Assembly (NCBI GenBank): GCA_038534295.1
Contig: JBCAXA010000001.1
Location: forward strand, 1,736,001-1,800,000
Direction: 5' to 3'
Length of the DNA: 64,000 bases
Source of the DNA: JBCAXA01 sp038534295
GTDB lineage: Bacteria; Pseudomonadota; Gammaproteobacteria; Steroidobacterales; Woeseiaceae
Part shown: in pieces, positions 43,538 through 52,347 of the stretch
Layout: every line of letters begins with the position of its first letter
How positions within the stretch are numbered: position 1 is the first letter of the stretch
Notes under the pieces: generated by a model
The model's input: the letters and a program-made list of their open reading frames with translations, nothing else
Told to the model about the DNA's origin: nothing
The model's database searches: none
Made by a program: the position numbers and the translations under genes

Positions 43538-45965
43538 CAACTACCTGAAGATTGCCTGGCGCAACATCGTCGGCAATCCGCTGTTCAGCGCCATCAACAT
43601 CATTGGTCTCGCGATTGGCCTCGCCTGCTGCATCATCATCACGGTCTTCGTGCAGTACGAGTCGTCGTTCGACAAACAGTGGGCGAACGCCGATCGCACC
43701 TATCGCGTGACACGTGATTTTTTCTCGAACAACCTGCGGCTGGCGCCGGTTGCTCCGCCCATTGGGCCGCTGCTCGCTGAAGACTTCCCCGAGATTGAGG
43801 ACTTCACGAGGGCGATGGGTGCTGGCGACGTGGGCATGCGCGTCGACCAGGAACAGTTCATGGCCGAGAGCGTCGCCATCGCCGATCCCAACATATTTGA
43901 ATTTTTTGCGTTTGATGTTCTGCACGGCGACGCGAAAGCGCTCGAACTGCCGTCCAATTTCGTGCTGACGCGCAGCGCAGCCGAGAGGTACTTTGGCACG
44001 GAGAACCCGGTCGGGCGCCGCGCGACATTCATGGGGCAGGCCGAGCTCACTGTCGCTGCTGTCATTGAAGATTTGCCCAGCAACACGCACATGCGCTTCG
44101 ACATGCTGCTGTCGATCCGCGCCATACCGCTTTTGATGGGTCCGGACGCACTGGAAAACTGGGGCAGCAACAACTACTACACGTATCTGCGTCTGCCAGA
44201 GGGCTACGACCCTGAGGACCTTTCGTCGCGTTTCCCGGCGTTCCTCGACAAACATCAGGGCGCGGGCAGAAGCGACAGCAATGCGTTGAACCTGCAGCGA
44301 CTCACGGACATTCACCTGACCTCAAATCGGGACAGTGAGTGGCGCGAGAACGGCAGCCTCTCGACGGTCTACACATTCTCGGCTGTCGCGCTCGTGATTC
44401 TGCTGATTGCATGCATCAACTTCATGAACCTGACCACAGCGCGCTCGACGCAACGCGCCAAGGAAGTCGGTGTACGCAAAGTGGTCGGCGCTAGGCGCGG
44501 TCAACTCATCTTCCAGTTTCTTGGGGAGTCAACGCTACTGGTTGCGCTGGCCATGCTGCTCGCCGTGGCCATTGTCGAGCTTGCTCTGCCTTTCTTCGCG
44601 GCATTCCTTGAGCTTCCGCTGTCATTCTCGCTGGCTAATCCCGAGACGCTCGGCATATTGACGTTGGGCGTACTCGTCGTTGGGCTCGTGGCCGGTAGCT
44701 ACCCGGCGTTCTACCTGTCGCATTTCCGGCCGGTTGAAGTTCTCAAAGGTCAAGCGGCAGGCGGCAACCGTGGCTTTTTGCGCAAGGGCCTCGTGGTGTT
44801 TCAGTTTGCGACATCCATCGGACTGCTGATCGCTACCGGGGTTGTGATGGTGCAAATGGAGTACGTGCGCAATATCGACCTAGGCTATAGCAAAGCCAAC
44901 AACATCGTGACGTCACTGCCATTCTTCGCACCGCTGTGGGAAACCTACGAGCCACTCAAGGCCGAGTTGGAAACGCATCCCGACATCGTGTCGGCCGTTT
45001 ACTCGTCGCGCGTGCCTGGCATGCTCAATCTCGACGGCGGTACCTACATCCGCGGCGACGAGCAAATCACCGACGACTCGATGTTCGGCCTATCGGATAT
45101 CAAGGTCGACTACCAGTGGTTCGATCACTACGACGTCGAGTTCCTTGCCGGCCGATCGTTTCGCGACAACGAACGGCGCGTCGAGTCACCCACGGACGAG
45201 AAGCCGGTGACCCAGGGCGCAGCGATCCTAAACGAGTCGGCGGCACGTCGCTTCGGCTGGAGCGCCGAAGAAGCCGTTGGCCAAATTGTGCGCGAGCTAA
45301 CGAGCAGCGGAACAGAAAAATTCATCGAGCGTGAAGTGGTCGGCGTTATCCCGGACATTCACTTTGCATCACTGCACCACGAAATGAAGGCAACGCTCTA
45401 TGCAGAGCCGAACCCTATATACAGTCGTCAGCTGTCGGTCAAAATCGATGCTCGCGATCCCTCGTCTGCCATTCAACACTTTGAGGAAGTATGGACGCGG
45501 TTGCTGCCATCCGATCCCGTTGCCTGGGAATTCTTAGACGACAACTTCGCGGCGCTCTATCGCAGCGAGCAGCGCCAGGCACAGATGTTCGGGATGTTCT
45601 CGGCGTTCGCGATTTTCGTCGCAACGCTTGGTCTGTTTGGCCTGGCGTCGTTCACCACCGAACGGCGCACCAAGGAAATCGGCATTCGCAAAGTGATGGG
45701 TGCGAGCGTGCGCGATATCGTTCTGCTGCTGACGCGCGACTTCACGGGCCTCGTGCTCCTCGCCAACGTAATCGCGTGGCCGGCGGCGTTTTACTTCATG
45801 AGCAAGTGGCTGACCCGGTTTGTGTACAAAGCGCCGTTCGGTGATTGGGCATGGCTATTCGTCGGTAGCGCTTTGGCCGCATTGGCCGTCGCGTGGATCA
45901 CCATCGCCGTGCAGGCATCGCGTGCTGCCAGGGCACGTCCGGTAATGGCGCTGCGGTACGAGTAG
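43530..45965 (+). CDS. ABC exporter permease with two FtsX-type modules
   Basis: This 811-residue protein with a GTG start overlaps the ATPase gene. It has an N-terminal transmembrane helix after NYLKIAWRNIVGNPLFSAINIIGLAIGLA, a large periplasmic MacB-PCD domain, and a three-helix FtsX module (about 285-410). A second periplasmic domain and a second FtsX module (about 690-811, with the coupling helix RTKEIGIRKVMGASVRDIVLLL) follow. The first module has its own coupling segment RAKEVGVRKVVGARRGQLIFQFLGE. This duplicated type differs from classical four-helix MacB and is common in ABC exporters paired with HlyD proteins. Substrate is unknown; antimicrobial peptides, siderophores or lipids are possibilities. 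Confidence 0.92.
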   Translation: MLSNYLKIAWRNIVGNPLFSAINIIGLAIGLACCIIITVFVQYESSFDKQWANADRTYRVTRDFFSNNLRLAPVAPPIGPLLAEDFPEIEDFTRAMGAGDVGMRVDQEQFMAESVAIADPNIFEFFAFDVLHGDAKALELPSNFVLTRSAAERYFGTENPVGRRATFMGQAELTVAAVIEDLPSNTHMRFDMLLSIRAIPLLMGPDALENWGSNNYYTYLRLPEGYDPEDLSSRFPAFLDKHQGAGRSDSNALNLQRLTDIHLTSNRDSEWRENGSLSTVYTFSAVALVILLIACINFMNLTTARSTQRAKEVGVRKVVGARRGQLIFQFLGESTLLVALAMLLAVAIVELALPFFAAFLELPLSFSLANPETLGILTLGVLVVGLVAGSYPAFYLSHFRPVEVLKGQAAGGNRGFLRKGLVVFQFATSIGLLIATGVVMVQMEYVRNIDLGYSKANNIVTSLPFFAPLWETYEPLKAELETHPDIVSAVYSSRVPGMLNLDGGTYIRGDEQITDDSMFGLSDIKVDYQWFDHYDVEFLAGRSFRDNERRVESPTDEKPVTQGAAILNESAARRFGWSAEEAVGQIVRELTSSGTEKFIEREVVGVIPDIHFASLHHEMKATLYAEPNPIYSRQLSVKIDARDPSSAIQHFEEVWTRLLPSDPVAWEFLDDNFAALYRSEQRQAQMFGMFSAFAIFVATLGLFGLASFTTERRTKEIGIRKVMGASVRDIVLLLTRDFTGLVLLANVIAWPAAFYFMSKWLTRFVYKAPFGDWAWLFVGSALAALAVAWITIAVQASRAARARPVMALRYE

Positions 45966-46236
45966 CCGCAACGCATAAAGCCCCGGGGGCAATTTCGAGA
46001 GCGCGGTCGGCTAGCTTCGGGCGCTTAGACGAAAAGCCCTCGGGGTCGTTACCTCGTTTCTCGCTGCCTCTCGTGGTGAGCTACGAGGAGCTTAATGACC
46101 ACGGACCGCCGCCGCTTTTCTCTAGTAACATTCGACCCAAAGGGCGGTAGTTCAGCACGTCTTGCCGCAGTTCGAACCGAATTCGCACCGAGGCGCCGTT
46201 GTGACCGCGCCTAGTTTCTGACCAAAGGAACTTCCC

Positions 46237-48168
46237 ATGAGCAAGAAACTGGTACCGCTTAGTTCTGCATTTTTTGCCGTTCTCGTCGTTGCTTGCGCCC
46301 CCGACGGTGGTTCCGATTCGACCACTGAGTCTGCGGCCGAGGCGACGCTATCGGATCACGCCGACGCGCCCCGCCAGGACGCATTGGCTGAGCAAGTGGC
46401 CCGCATGGGCGCCATCGGCTTTTCCTACGGCGGCGTATTCTCGCCGGATGGTGAACGGATTGCCTTTGTGACCAATGCATCGGGCGTGCCGAACGTGTGG
46501 ATGGCCGATCCTGACGGCAACGACCTGAAGCAAGTAACGGAGTCCGAAGACCAAATTGGCCGGGTCGTTTGGTCGCCTACCAGCGATACGTTGGCGCTCG
46601 TGGTAGCACCTGGTGGTGGCCTCAATTCGCAGATCTATTTGATGCCGGCCGATGGCGGCGCCATGCGCCAGATCACGGCTGGTGGCGACGTCAATAACTG
46701 GTTGAGCCTCTGGAGTGACGATGGACGTTACCTTGGATTCTCTAGCAACGCGGAGAGCGAAAACGGCATGGACTGCTGGCTGCACGACACCGAGACCGGT
46801 GAGAACCGGCTGATCGTTAAGAACCAGGGTATCGGCGTTTGCGGGCTGTCGCCGGACAACCGCTACGCGGTTGCCTGGCGTATGGTGAGTCGCGGCAATA
46901 CCGACCTCTATCTGGTGGATGTCGAGTCCGGCGCTGAACAGCTCCTGACCCCCCATGACGGCGTGGCCATCTCCGAGGACGGACTGTTTCTTGATGACGA
47001 CACGCTGGTGTTCGCGACCAATGTCGATCGCGAGATGCTGGGTCTTGCGAAGGTCGATATCGTCGACGGGTCCGCAGGTCCGTTAGAAGTTCTGGTCGGC
47101 CGCGATGACGCGGACCTTGCCGGCATTGATAAATTGGCCGACGGTCGGCTGCTGCTTAACTGGAACGCCGCCGGGCGCAGCGAATTGGCGTTCTTCGATC
47201 CCACAACGAGCACGATGACACCAGGACCGTCATTGCCGGCAGAGCTGGCTAGCCCACCCGTAGCCTCAGCCGATGGCACGCAGGTTCTGTTCACCGTGTC
47301 CGGTTCGACGGTGCCTAATGATGTCTGGCGACTGGACCCAGCGAATGGGCAGTTCGCGAAGATTTCGCAAACGCCGCATGACGGCGTTGATCTCGACACG
47401 CTGGTGCCACCTGAGCTCAAGACCTACACCGCTCACGACGGTTTGGAGCTCAGTGGCTGGCTGTACCGGCCGCGCGGGCAAGTCGAGGCTGGCCCGATGG
47501 TGTTGAGTTTTCACGGTGGGCCCGAGGGTCAGGAACGGCCGAGCTTTCGTACCACCTACCAGGCATTACTGAGCCGCGGCATCTCAGTGTTCGCGCCGAA
47601 CGTTCGAGGCTCATCCGGTTTCGGCAAAACGTTCGTCAACCTCGACAACGGCGCACTGCGTTTTGACGGTATCAAGGACATCGAGGCGACGGTGGCGTAC
47701 GTCACCGAAGCCGGGCTGGCGGATGTTGAGCGCATCGGCATTATGGGCGGCAGTTACGGCGGCTATATGGTGATGGCCGGTATTACCGAGTATCCGGATA
47801 TGTTCGCGGCCGGCGCTAACCTTTTCGGCATCGTTAACTTTGAGACGTTCTTCGCCCAAACCGAGCCATGGATGGCAGCGATCTCGACCATCGAATACGG
47901 CGATCCGGTGACTCAGGCCGACCTTCTGAAAAAGCTATCGCCCATCCACCGTATCGACCGCATCGTTGCTCCGACCATCGTGTTGCACGGTGCCAACGAC
48001 ACGAACGTACCAGTTGTCGAGGCGGAGCAGGTCGTGGAGAGTCTCAAAGCGCGCGAAGTGCCTGTGAAGTATGTGCTGTTCGAAGACGAGGGCCACGGCT
48101 GGCGAAAGGTCGAGAACCGCGTGACCTCCGATGTCGAGATCGTGAAGTGGTTTGAGGAGCACCTGTAG
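46237..48168 (+). CDS. S9-family serine peptidase (prolyl oligopeptidase-like), predicted lipoprotein
   Basis: This 643-residue protein has a lipobox VVAC (Cys 20) followed by an Asp/Ser-rich linker. Residues about 55-365 form a WD40/TolB-like beta-propeller (GGVFSPDGERIAFVTN, IGRVVWSPTSDTLALVV, YLGFSSNAE, LSPDNRYAVAWR). The C-terminal hydrolase domain has FHGGPEGQ, the nucleophile GGSYGGYM, the acid Asp in HGANDTNVPV and the His in DEGHGWRK, so the triad is complete. It should act on oligopeptides in the periplasm. It follows the exporter operon after 271 bp in the same direction but appears to be a separate transcript. Confidence 0.92.
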   Translation: MSKKLVPLSSAFFAVLVVACAPDGGSDSTTESAAEATLSDHADAPRQDALAEQVARMGAIGFSYGGVFSPDGERIAFVTNASGVPNVWMADPDGNDLKQVTESEDQIGRVVWSPTSDTLALVVAPGGGLNSQIYLMPADGGAMRQITAGGDVNNWLSLWSDDGRYLGFSSNAESENGMDCWLHDTETGENRLIVKNQGIGVCGLSPDNRYAVAWRMVSRGNTDLYLVDVESGAEQLLTPHDGVAISEDGLFLDDDTLVFATNVDREMLGLAKVDIVDGSAGPLEVLVGRDDADLAGIDKLADGRLLLNWNAAGRSELAFFDPTTSTMTPGPSLPAELASPPVASADGTQVLFTVSGSTVPNDVWRLDPANGQFAKISQTPHDGVDLDTLVPPELKTYTAHDGLELSGWLYRPRGQVEAGPMVLSFHGGPEGQERPSFRTTYQALLSRGISVFAPNVRGSSGFGKTFVNLDNGALRFDGIKDIEATVAYVTEAGLADVERIGIMGGSYGGYMVMAGITEYPDMFAAGANLFGIVNFETFFAQTEPWMAAISTIEYGDPVTQADLLKKLSPIHRIDRIVAPTIVLHGANDTNVPVVEAEQVVESLKAREVPVKYVLFEDEGHGWRKVENRVTSDVEIVKWFEEHL

Positions 48169-48231
48169 GTGTCTTTCGAGAGTGAGGCAAATTTATCCGG
48201 TACTGAGTTTGGGCTGAACAGAAACGTACGC

Positions 48232-48256
48232 GTCTGACCCAAAGAGGACGTTCGTG
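48232..48256 (+). repeat. Isolated 3' module of the spacer repeat family
   Basis: GTCTGACCCAAAGAGGACGT followed by TCGTG matches the 3' module seen at 27622-27645 and 49067-49087. No clear 5' TGGCCGA module precedes it. Confidence 0.45.
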
Positions 48257-48403
48257 CCGATGCGATACTCGAACCTACGCGGAGTAGGAACCACGCCGTA
48301 TAGTCTTCTGCCGCGCCATATTGAGCCCAAGATTCAGACAGGTATGTGCTACAGAGAAAAGAGTCCACCGAACGGTAATGAAAGTGATCATTCATGTTTC
48401 GCT

Positions 48404-48961
48404 GTGGTGTCAACGACGACCAGTGGCCAGCTGCGGAGAAACTCAATTAGCTTTCTACGGATAGTATTTCTGGGGTCAGTTTCTTGTTTTCTGGGCGCAT
48501 GTTCTGATGCGCCGAAGTCTCCAACAGAAAGTCGTTCAATCGAATCGCGTTTCGATGACCTTCCGTGCTCTATTGAAAATCTGCACGGATTCTCGCTCGC
48601 GATACCTGGAGATTACGTTCGGCAAGAAGTCCAAGCGGGGGCGAGCATAAGGGTTAATTTTACGCGAATGGAAGCCCAGCTAGATGAAGGAGTGATCGAT
48701 GCAACCGAGTTTGATTCGATATATGTGTACGATTTTCGACTCGACAATGTAGAAGAGTTCTACCGGGATATTTCACCTACGTTCTCATTCGACATTCAGC
48801 TTGCCGGGTCCGAAGGCGATCTCGATATATATCGAATTGTCCCTGACGGCAGCACAGATGGTAGCCACATCCTTCTGCTGAACGGGACGGTCGGTGCCAT
48901 CTCCTTGACCGGCGAGCCTGCTAAAAGATGGCGGGATGTCGTCCGTTGTAAGAAAGACTAG
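48404..48961 (+). CDS. Predicted lipoprotein, function unknown
   Basis: The frame is open from 48254, but a lipobox (FLGAC) with a hydrophobic helix SISFLRIVFLGSVSC lies well inside. The likely start is one of the tandem GTG codons at 48404 or 48407, giving about 185 residues; no good Shine-Dalgarno helps to choose. The mature part contains IENLHGFSLAIPGDYVRQEVQAGASIRVNFTRMEAQ and GDLDIYRIVPDGSTDGSHILLLNG, a beta-rich pattern. No family was recognised. It is a one-gene unit flanked by spacer-repeat fragments (48232-48256 and 49013-49090). Confidence 0.5.
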   Translation: MVSTTTSGQLRRNSISFLRIVFLGSVSCFLGACSDAPKSPTESRSIESRFDDLPCSIENLHGFSLAIPGDYVRQEVQAGASIRVNFTRMEAQLDEGVIDATEFDSIYVYDFRLDNVEEFYRDISPTFSFDIQLAGSEGDLDIYRIVPDGSTDGSHILLLNGTVGAISLTGEPAKRWRDVVRCKKD

Positions 48962-49012
48962 AGCGTACGGATGGGGCGTCCAATTTGGACCCCACCCGGA
49001 ATTGGATTCATT

Positions 49013-49090
49013 GGTTGCTTCCGGCCGAGCAGCGTCATTTCGTGCACCAACCGATAGCTTTCGTTTGTGACCCAAAGCGGACCTTGCTCT
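49013..49090 (+). repeat. Spacer repeat element (TGGCCGA...TGACCC family), distant copy
   Basis: GGTTGCTTCCGGCCGAGCAG (5' module, 49013-49032) and TTTGTGACCCAAAGCGGACC (3' module, 49064-49083) are spaced as in the 27-32 kb copies. It lies 40 bp upstream of the next start codon. Confidence 0.55.
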
Positions 49091-49129
49091 TTGCTACTCT
49101 CCTAACAACGGGCTTCGTCGGAACCGGCC

Positions 49130-49774
49130 ATGGATTTACGGTTTATTGTCATACCTGCCGGACGAGCAACCCTCGGATGGCACTTCGATGATGTGCTCTC
49201 AGTCGAGGCAGCGCATGCTATCAATGAGTTCTTTGGCGACTCTGGCGACTTCGATTTTCGTTCCGAACTTTTTTCTCCGTGTCGCAAGGTCGATATTGAA
49301 ACGTTCGCAATTGCCGACGAATCATATCCATGGGCAAAATTGATCGCCGAGTCGGAAGGAATCAAAAACCTGGAGTCACTCGACTTGGCGTGTGCTGAAA
49401 TCGATAGGCGATTGCGAGAAACAGGCCTGCGACTACCGTCGGAAGATGAGTTTGAATTTGCCATCGGCGGGGGGATGTTCGCCTGGGGTGATGAAATGCC
49501 GGATGGCGTCCCTTATGAGAAGGCCACCAATTTTACTGGTCACAAAGAGCGAACCCAAAACGGTTTATTGCCGAATCCCAATACCTACGCGACCGAGTTG
49601 GTAACAGGCTATTTCAAGTTCGGAGATGGCGGTGTATCGGTATGCGGCGGGGAGCCCTGGCCTATGGCATGGTTATCTCTGTCGCCAGCGTTTCGAGTAC
49701 AACCCGAATTGTATGAGCACTGTCTCGTGGAGTATCTCGAAGGAACTCTGATTAGACCAGTTCGGTGCGCGTAG
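49130..49774 (+). CDS. Formylglycine-generating-enzyme (SUMF1)-like domain protein
   Basis: This 214-residue soluble protein starts FIVIPAGRATLGWHFDD, matching the opening strand of the FGE-sulfatase domain (normally FxMG). It contains LRLPSEDEFEFAIGGGMFAWGDEMPDG, the hallmark RLPTEAEWEYAARGG-type segment. The end SPAFRVQPELYEHCLVEYLEGTLIRPVRC resembles the terminal GFRLVR strand. It is shorter than catalytic FGE (about 280) and the paired active-site Cys cannot be confidently located, so it is more likely a non-catalytic lectin-like member than a sulfatase-maturing enzyme. Confidence 0.7.
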   Translation: MDLRFIVIPAGRATLGWHFDDVLSVEAAHAINEFFGDSGDFDFRSELFSPCRKVDIETFAIADESYPWAKLIAESEGIKNLESLDLACAEIDRRLRETGLRLPSEDEFEFAIGGGMFAWGDEMPDGVPYEKATNFTGHKERTQNGLLPNPNTYATELVTGYFKFGDGGVSVCGGEPWPMAWLSLSPAFRVQPELYEHCLVEYLEGTLIRPVRCA

Positions 49775-49933
49775 CTATTTGGAACGCGTGGCGAAACGAC
49801 ATGCTTGTCTGCCTCAGAACGGGTCCCGACCGTCGCCGACTGTTAACTGTGTTTTCTGACGCGTTGTGTACGGTCGCAATTTTCGGACCTTACCAAACTC
49901 GTTTTCTCAGTTGCTGTATCTAAGGCATCTCCA

Positions 49934-50722
49934 ATGCCACGATTGAAAAACAAGACTGCTCTTGTCACTGGTGCCGCCCGAGGCATTGGCGAGGCAATTT
50001 CGTCTGCCTTCAAGGCAGAAGGCGCACACGTTTTCATGACGGACATTGATGAAGATGCCGGGAGCGCTGCCGCCGCACGTATAGCAGCCGATTTTCGGAG
50101 ACTCGATGTGCGCGAAGAATCCGATTAGGAGCGGGTACTCGGTGAGTTGAATCAAATTGACATACTTGTCAATAACGCCGGAATAACGGGATTCGAATCG
50201 AGTACGCGTAGCCACGATCCAGAGCACGCTTCACTCGAGGATTGGCGCTCCGTACATCAAACAAACCTCGATGGCGTATTTCTGGGCTGCAAACATGCCA
50301 TTAAAGCCATGCGTCCAACCGGGGCAGGGTCAATCATCAACATTTCGTCTCGCTCGGGTCTGGTCGGTATTCCATTAGCGAGCGCGTATGCCTCGTCAAA
50401 GGCTGCAGTCCGCAATCACACCAAAACGGTTGCACTCTATTGCGCGCAGGAAGGGCTGAATATTCGCTGCAATTCGATCCATCCGGCCGCAATCCTGACG
50501 CCGATGTGGGAGCCCATGCTCGGCGATGGACCGGATCGTGCGGAAAACATGGCCAAGTTTGTGCAAGAGACACCAATGCGAAGGTTCGGCGAACCGGAAG
50601 AAGTCGCAGCGATTGCTGTGCTGTTAGCCTCCGATGAGGCGGCCTACATGACGGGTACCGAGTTAACGATCGATGGCGGACTGTTAGCTGGTTCCGCCGC
50701 GTCACCAACTCAAGAAAAGTAG
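49934..50722 (+). pseudogene. Short-chain dehydrogenase/reductase interrupted by an in-frame TAG
   Basis: The frame encodes a complete SDR of 263 codons apart from an amber codon at 50126-50128. Part 1 has the cofactor motif TGAARGIG and DIDEDAG. Directly after the TAG the same frame continues ERVLGELNQIDILVNNAGI, then ISSRSGLVG, the active-site YASSK and the C-terminal GTELTIDGG. SDRs commonly have Trp at the interrupted site (WERVL), so TGG to TAG is the simplest explanation. No frameshift or other damage is seen, so the loss looks recent, or the codon is suppressed. Confidence 0.85.
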
Positions 50723-50816
50723 CGCTCCGACGCGTTTTCTCGGCGAGTGCTCCTCACAACGATGTGACGTAATCCAACTGTTGACGATGTCCCCAAGAGT
50801 CGAGTAAGTTCGGCGA

Positions 50817-50879
50817 ATGATTAACGCATACCACTCGGTGACCACCACCACGACCCGCAGTTGCGGGCCGTCGGGTTGA
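50817..50879 (+). CDS. Threonine-rich leader peptide of the ThrRS-like gene
   Basis: This 20-codon frame (ATG 50817, TGA 50877-50879) contains five consecutive Thr codons, ACC ACC ACC ACG ACC, at codons 9-13. A hairpin (CCCGCA 50854-50859 against TGCGGG 50862-50867) overlaps its last codons, and a terminator-like hairpin follows at 50912-50942. This is the arrangement of amino-acid attenuation leaders such as thrL. The Shine-Dalgarno is weak. A peptide with stalled translation at Thr codons would sense uncharged tRNA-Thr. Confidence 0.75.
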   Translation: MINAYHSVTTTTTRSCGPSG

Positions 50880-50911
50880 TGCTGCTTTAGCAAACAGTAT
50901 TCAAAAGTCTC

Positions 50912-50942
50912 ACGGGCCCCACCAATCACGGATGGGGCCCGT
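50912..50942 (+). terminator. Attenuator hairpin upstream of the ThrRS-like gene
   Basis: ACGGGCCCCA (50912-50921) pairs perfectly over 10 bp with TGGGGCCCGT (50933-50942) around an 11-base loop. The following T tract is weak (GCGTTTC). GGGCC within the leader-peptide hairpin (50865-50869) can pair with GGCCC of the 5' arm, giving the alternative antiterminator expected in attenuation. Confidence 0.7.
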
Positions 50943-50988
50943 TGCGTTTCTGGGTTCCCTCCGACTCTCACAGCGGAAGGCGAAACTC

Positions 50989-52173
50989 ATGGACGCACAC
51001 GATCACAGAAAGTTAGGCGCGAAACTCGACTTGTTTCATCAGCAAGAAGAAGCGCCGGGCACTGCTTTCTGGCATTCAAAAGGCACAACGATCTGCCTAC
51101 TCATAGAGAGCTACATTCGTAGCGAAATGCAGCGCGCTGGCTTTCTTGAGGTCAGAACGCCGCAATTGATGTCGCGGACGCTATGGGAACGCAGCGGTCA
51201 CTGGAGCAGGTTCGGTGACAACATGTTTGTGTTTGAGGACGGCAATCGGCAGTACGCCCTCAAACCCATGAACTGCCCTGGGCACATTCAGCTGTTTCGG
51301 CAGCAGCTTCGGTCCTATCGTGATTTGCCAGTGCGGTTTAATGAGTTCGGCGTGTGTCATCGCTACGAACCGTCCGGTGCGCTGCATGGCTTAAAACGTG
51401 TTCGAGCGTTTACGCAGGACGACGCGCACGTTTTCTGTGCGCCAGAGCACATCAACGGTGAAGTGTCGCGGTTCTGCCAATTGCTGAAAAGAATGTATCG
51501 GCGATTCGGTTTCGATGATTTCAAAGTCGGCTTGTCAACACGGCCTGACAATCGCGAGGGGTCGGACGAGATCTGGGACGAGGCGGAAGCCACGTTGGCA
51601 AGCGCGGCGCGAGCAGCTGGGCTCTCGTTCCAGACGCAACCTGGCGATGGCGCATTCTATGGCCCCAAGCTCGAATTTATTCTGACGGACTGCCAGGACA
51701 GAGAGTGGCAATGCGGAACGATTCAATTGGATCTGGTGCTACCGGAAAGGCTCGACCTCAACGTGGCAAGCAGCGATGGCGAGCGAGTAAGGCCCGTAGT
51801 GATCCATCATGCGGTGCTCGGCAGTTTCGAGCGATTTGTGGCGATGTTGTTGGAGCACCACCGTGGCCGACTGCCTTTTTGGCTAGCGCCAGAGCAAATC
51901 GTGATCTGCCCGGTTTCCGGTCAGCAAGACGACTACGCGCGCGACGTGTTCGATGAGTTTGCGTCGATGGGGTTTCGCTGCGTCGTAGACGTGGCCGATG
52001 AGACGCTATCGAGACGTATCGTGTCTGCACGAGAACAAGGGATTCCGATTTTTGTTGCGGTCGGTAAGCGCGAGGCGAACGATCAGTCGGTCTCACTCCG
52101 GGACCTGAACGGGAATCAGATCATTTTGCCGATCGACGAAGCGATTAGTTATCTAAAGAGCATGGAGGCATAA
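50989..52173 (+). CDS. Threonyl-tRNA synthetase paralogue lacking TGS and editing domains
   Basis: The protein has 394 residues from the ATG at 50989 (AAGG upstream), against about 640 for bacterial ThrS. It begins directly at the class II catalytic domain. Motif 1 is RAGFLEVRTPQL and motif 2 is CHRYEPSG with Arg 125. The zinc ligands Cys 96 (MNCPGH), His 147 (DDAHVFC) and His 273 (IHHAVLGSFERF) are all retained, so threonine selection and aminoacylation look intact. The C-terminal anticodon-binding domain is at about 295-394. The N-terminal TGS and editing domains that clear Ser-tRNA-Thr are missing. An upstream Thr attenuator suggests it responds to Thr-tRNA shortage. Confidence 0.9.
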   Translation: MDAHDHRKLGAKLDLFHQQEEAPGTAFWHSKGTTICLLIESYIRSEMQRAGFLEVRTPQLMSRTLWERSGHWSRFGDNMFVFEDGNRQYALKPMNCPGHIQLFRQQLRSYRDLPVRFNEFGVCHRYEPSGALHGLKRVRAFTQDDAHVFCAPEHINGEVSRFCQLLKRMYRRFGFDDFKVGLSTRPDNREGSDEIWDEAEATLASAARAAGLSFQTQPGDGAFYGPKLEFILTDCQDREWQCGTIQLDLVLPERLDLNVASSDGERVRPVVIHHAVLGSFERFVAMLLEHHRGRLPFWLAPEQIVICPVSGQQDDYARDVFDEFASMGFRCVVDVADETLSRRIVSAREQGIPIFVAVGKREANDQSVSLRDLNGNQIILPIDEAISYLKSMEA

Positions 52174-52347
52174 AAGCGCGCCCATCGACAAGAGTCTTTG
52201 ATCGACTTGACAGGATGGCACTGCGAGGTGGATGCGCTCGATCGGACTTTGCCGCGCAAGCCGTGGAATCGATTTCTGGTCGGAAACTGCTATCTTCTTG
52301 CACAAGACCGTCGGTCATTGGTCACAACGAGCGGATTTTGCATTGAC

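Noticed and set aside
50126..50128. Pyrrolysine or programmed read-through at the SDR amber codon
   Set aside because: No pyl genes or stem-loop after the TAG are seen, and the position corresponds to a common Trp.
50723..50988. A T-box riboswitch in front of the ThrRS-like gene
   Set aside because: No T-box consensus or specifier stem was recognised, and T-boxes are typical of Gram-positive bacteria; the Thr-codon leader explains the structure better.
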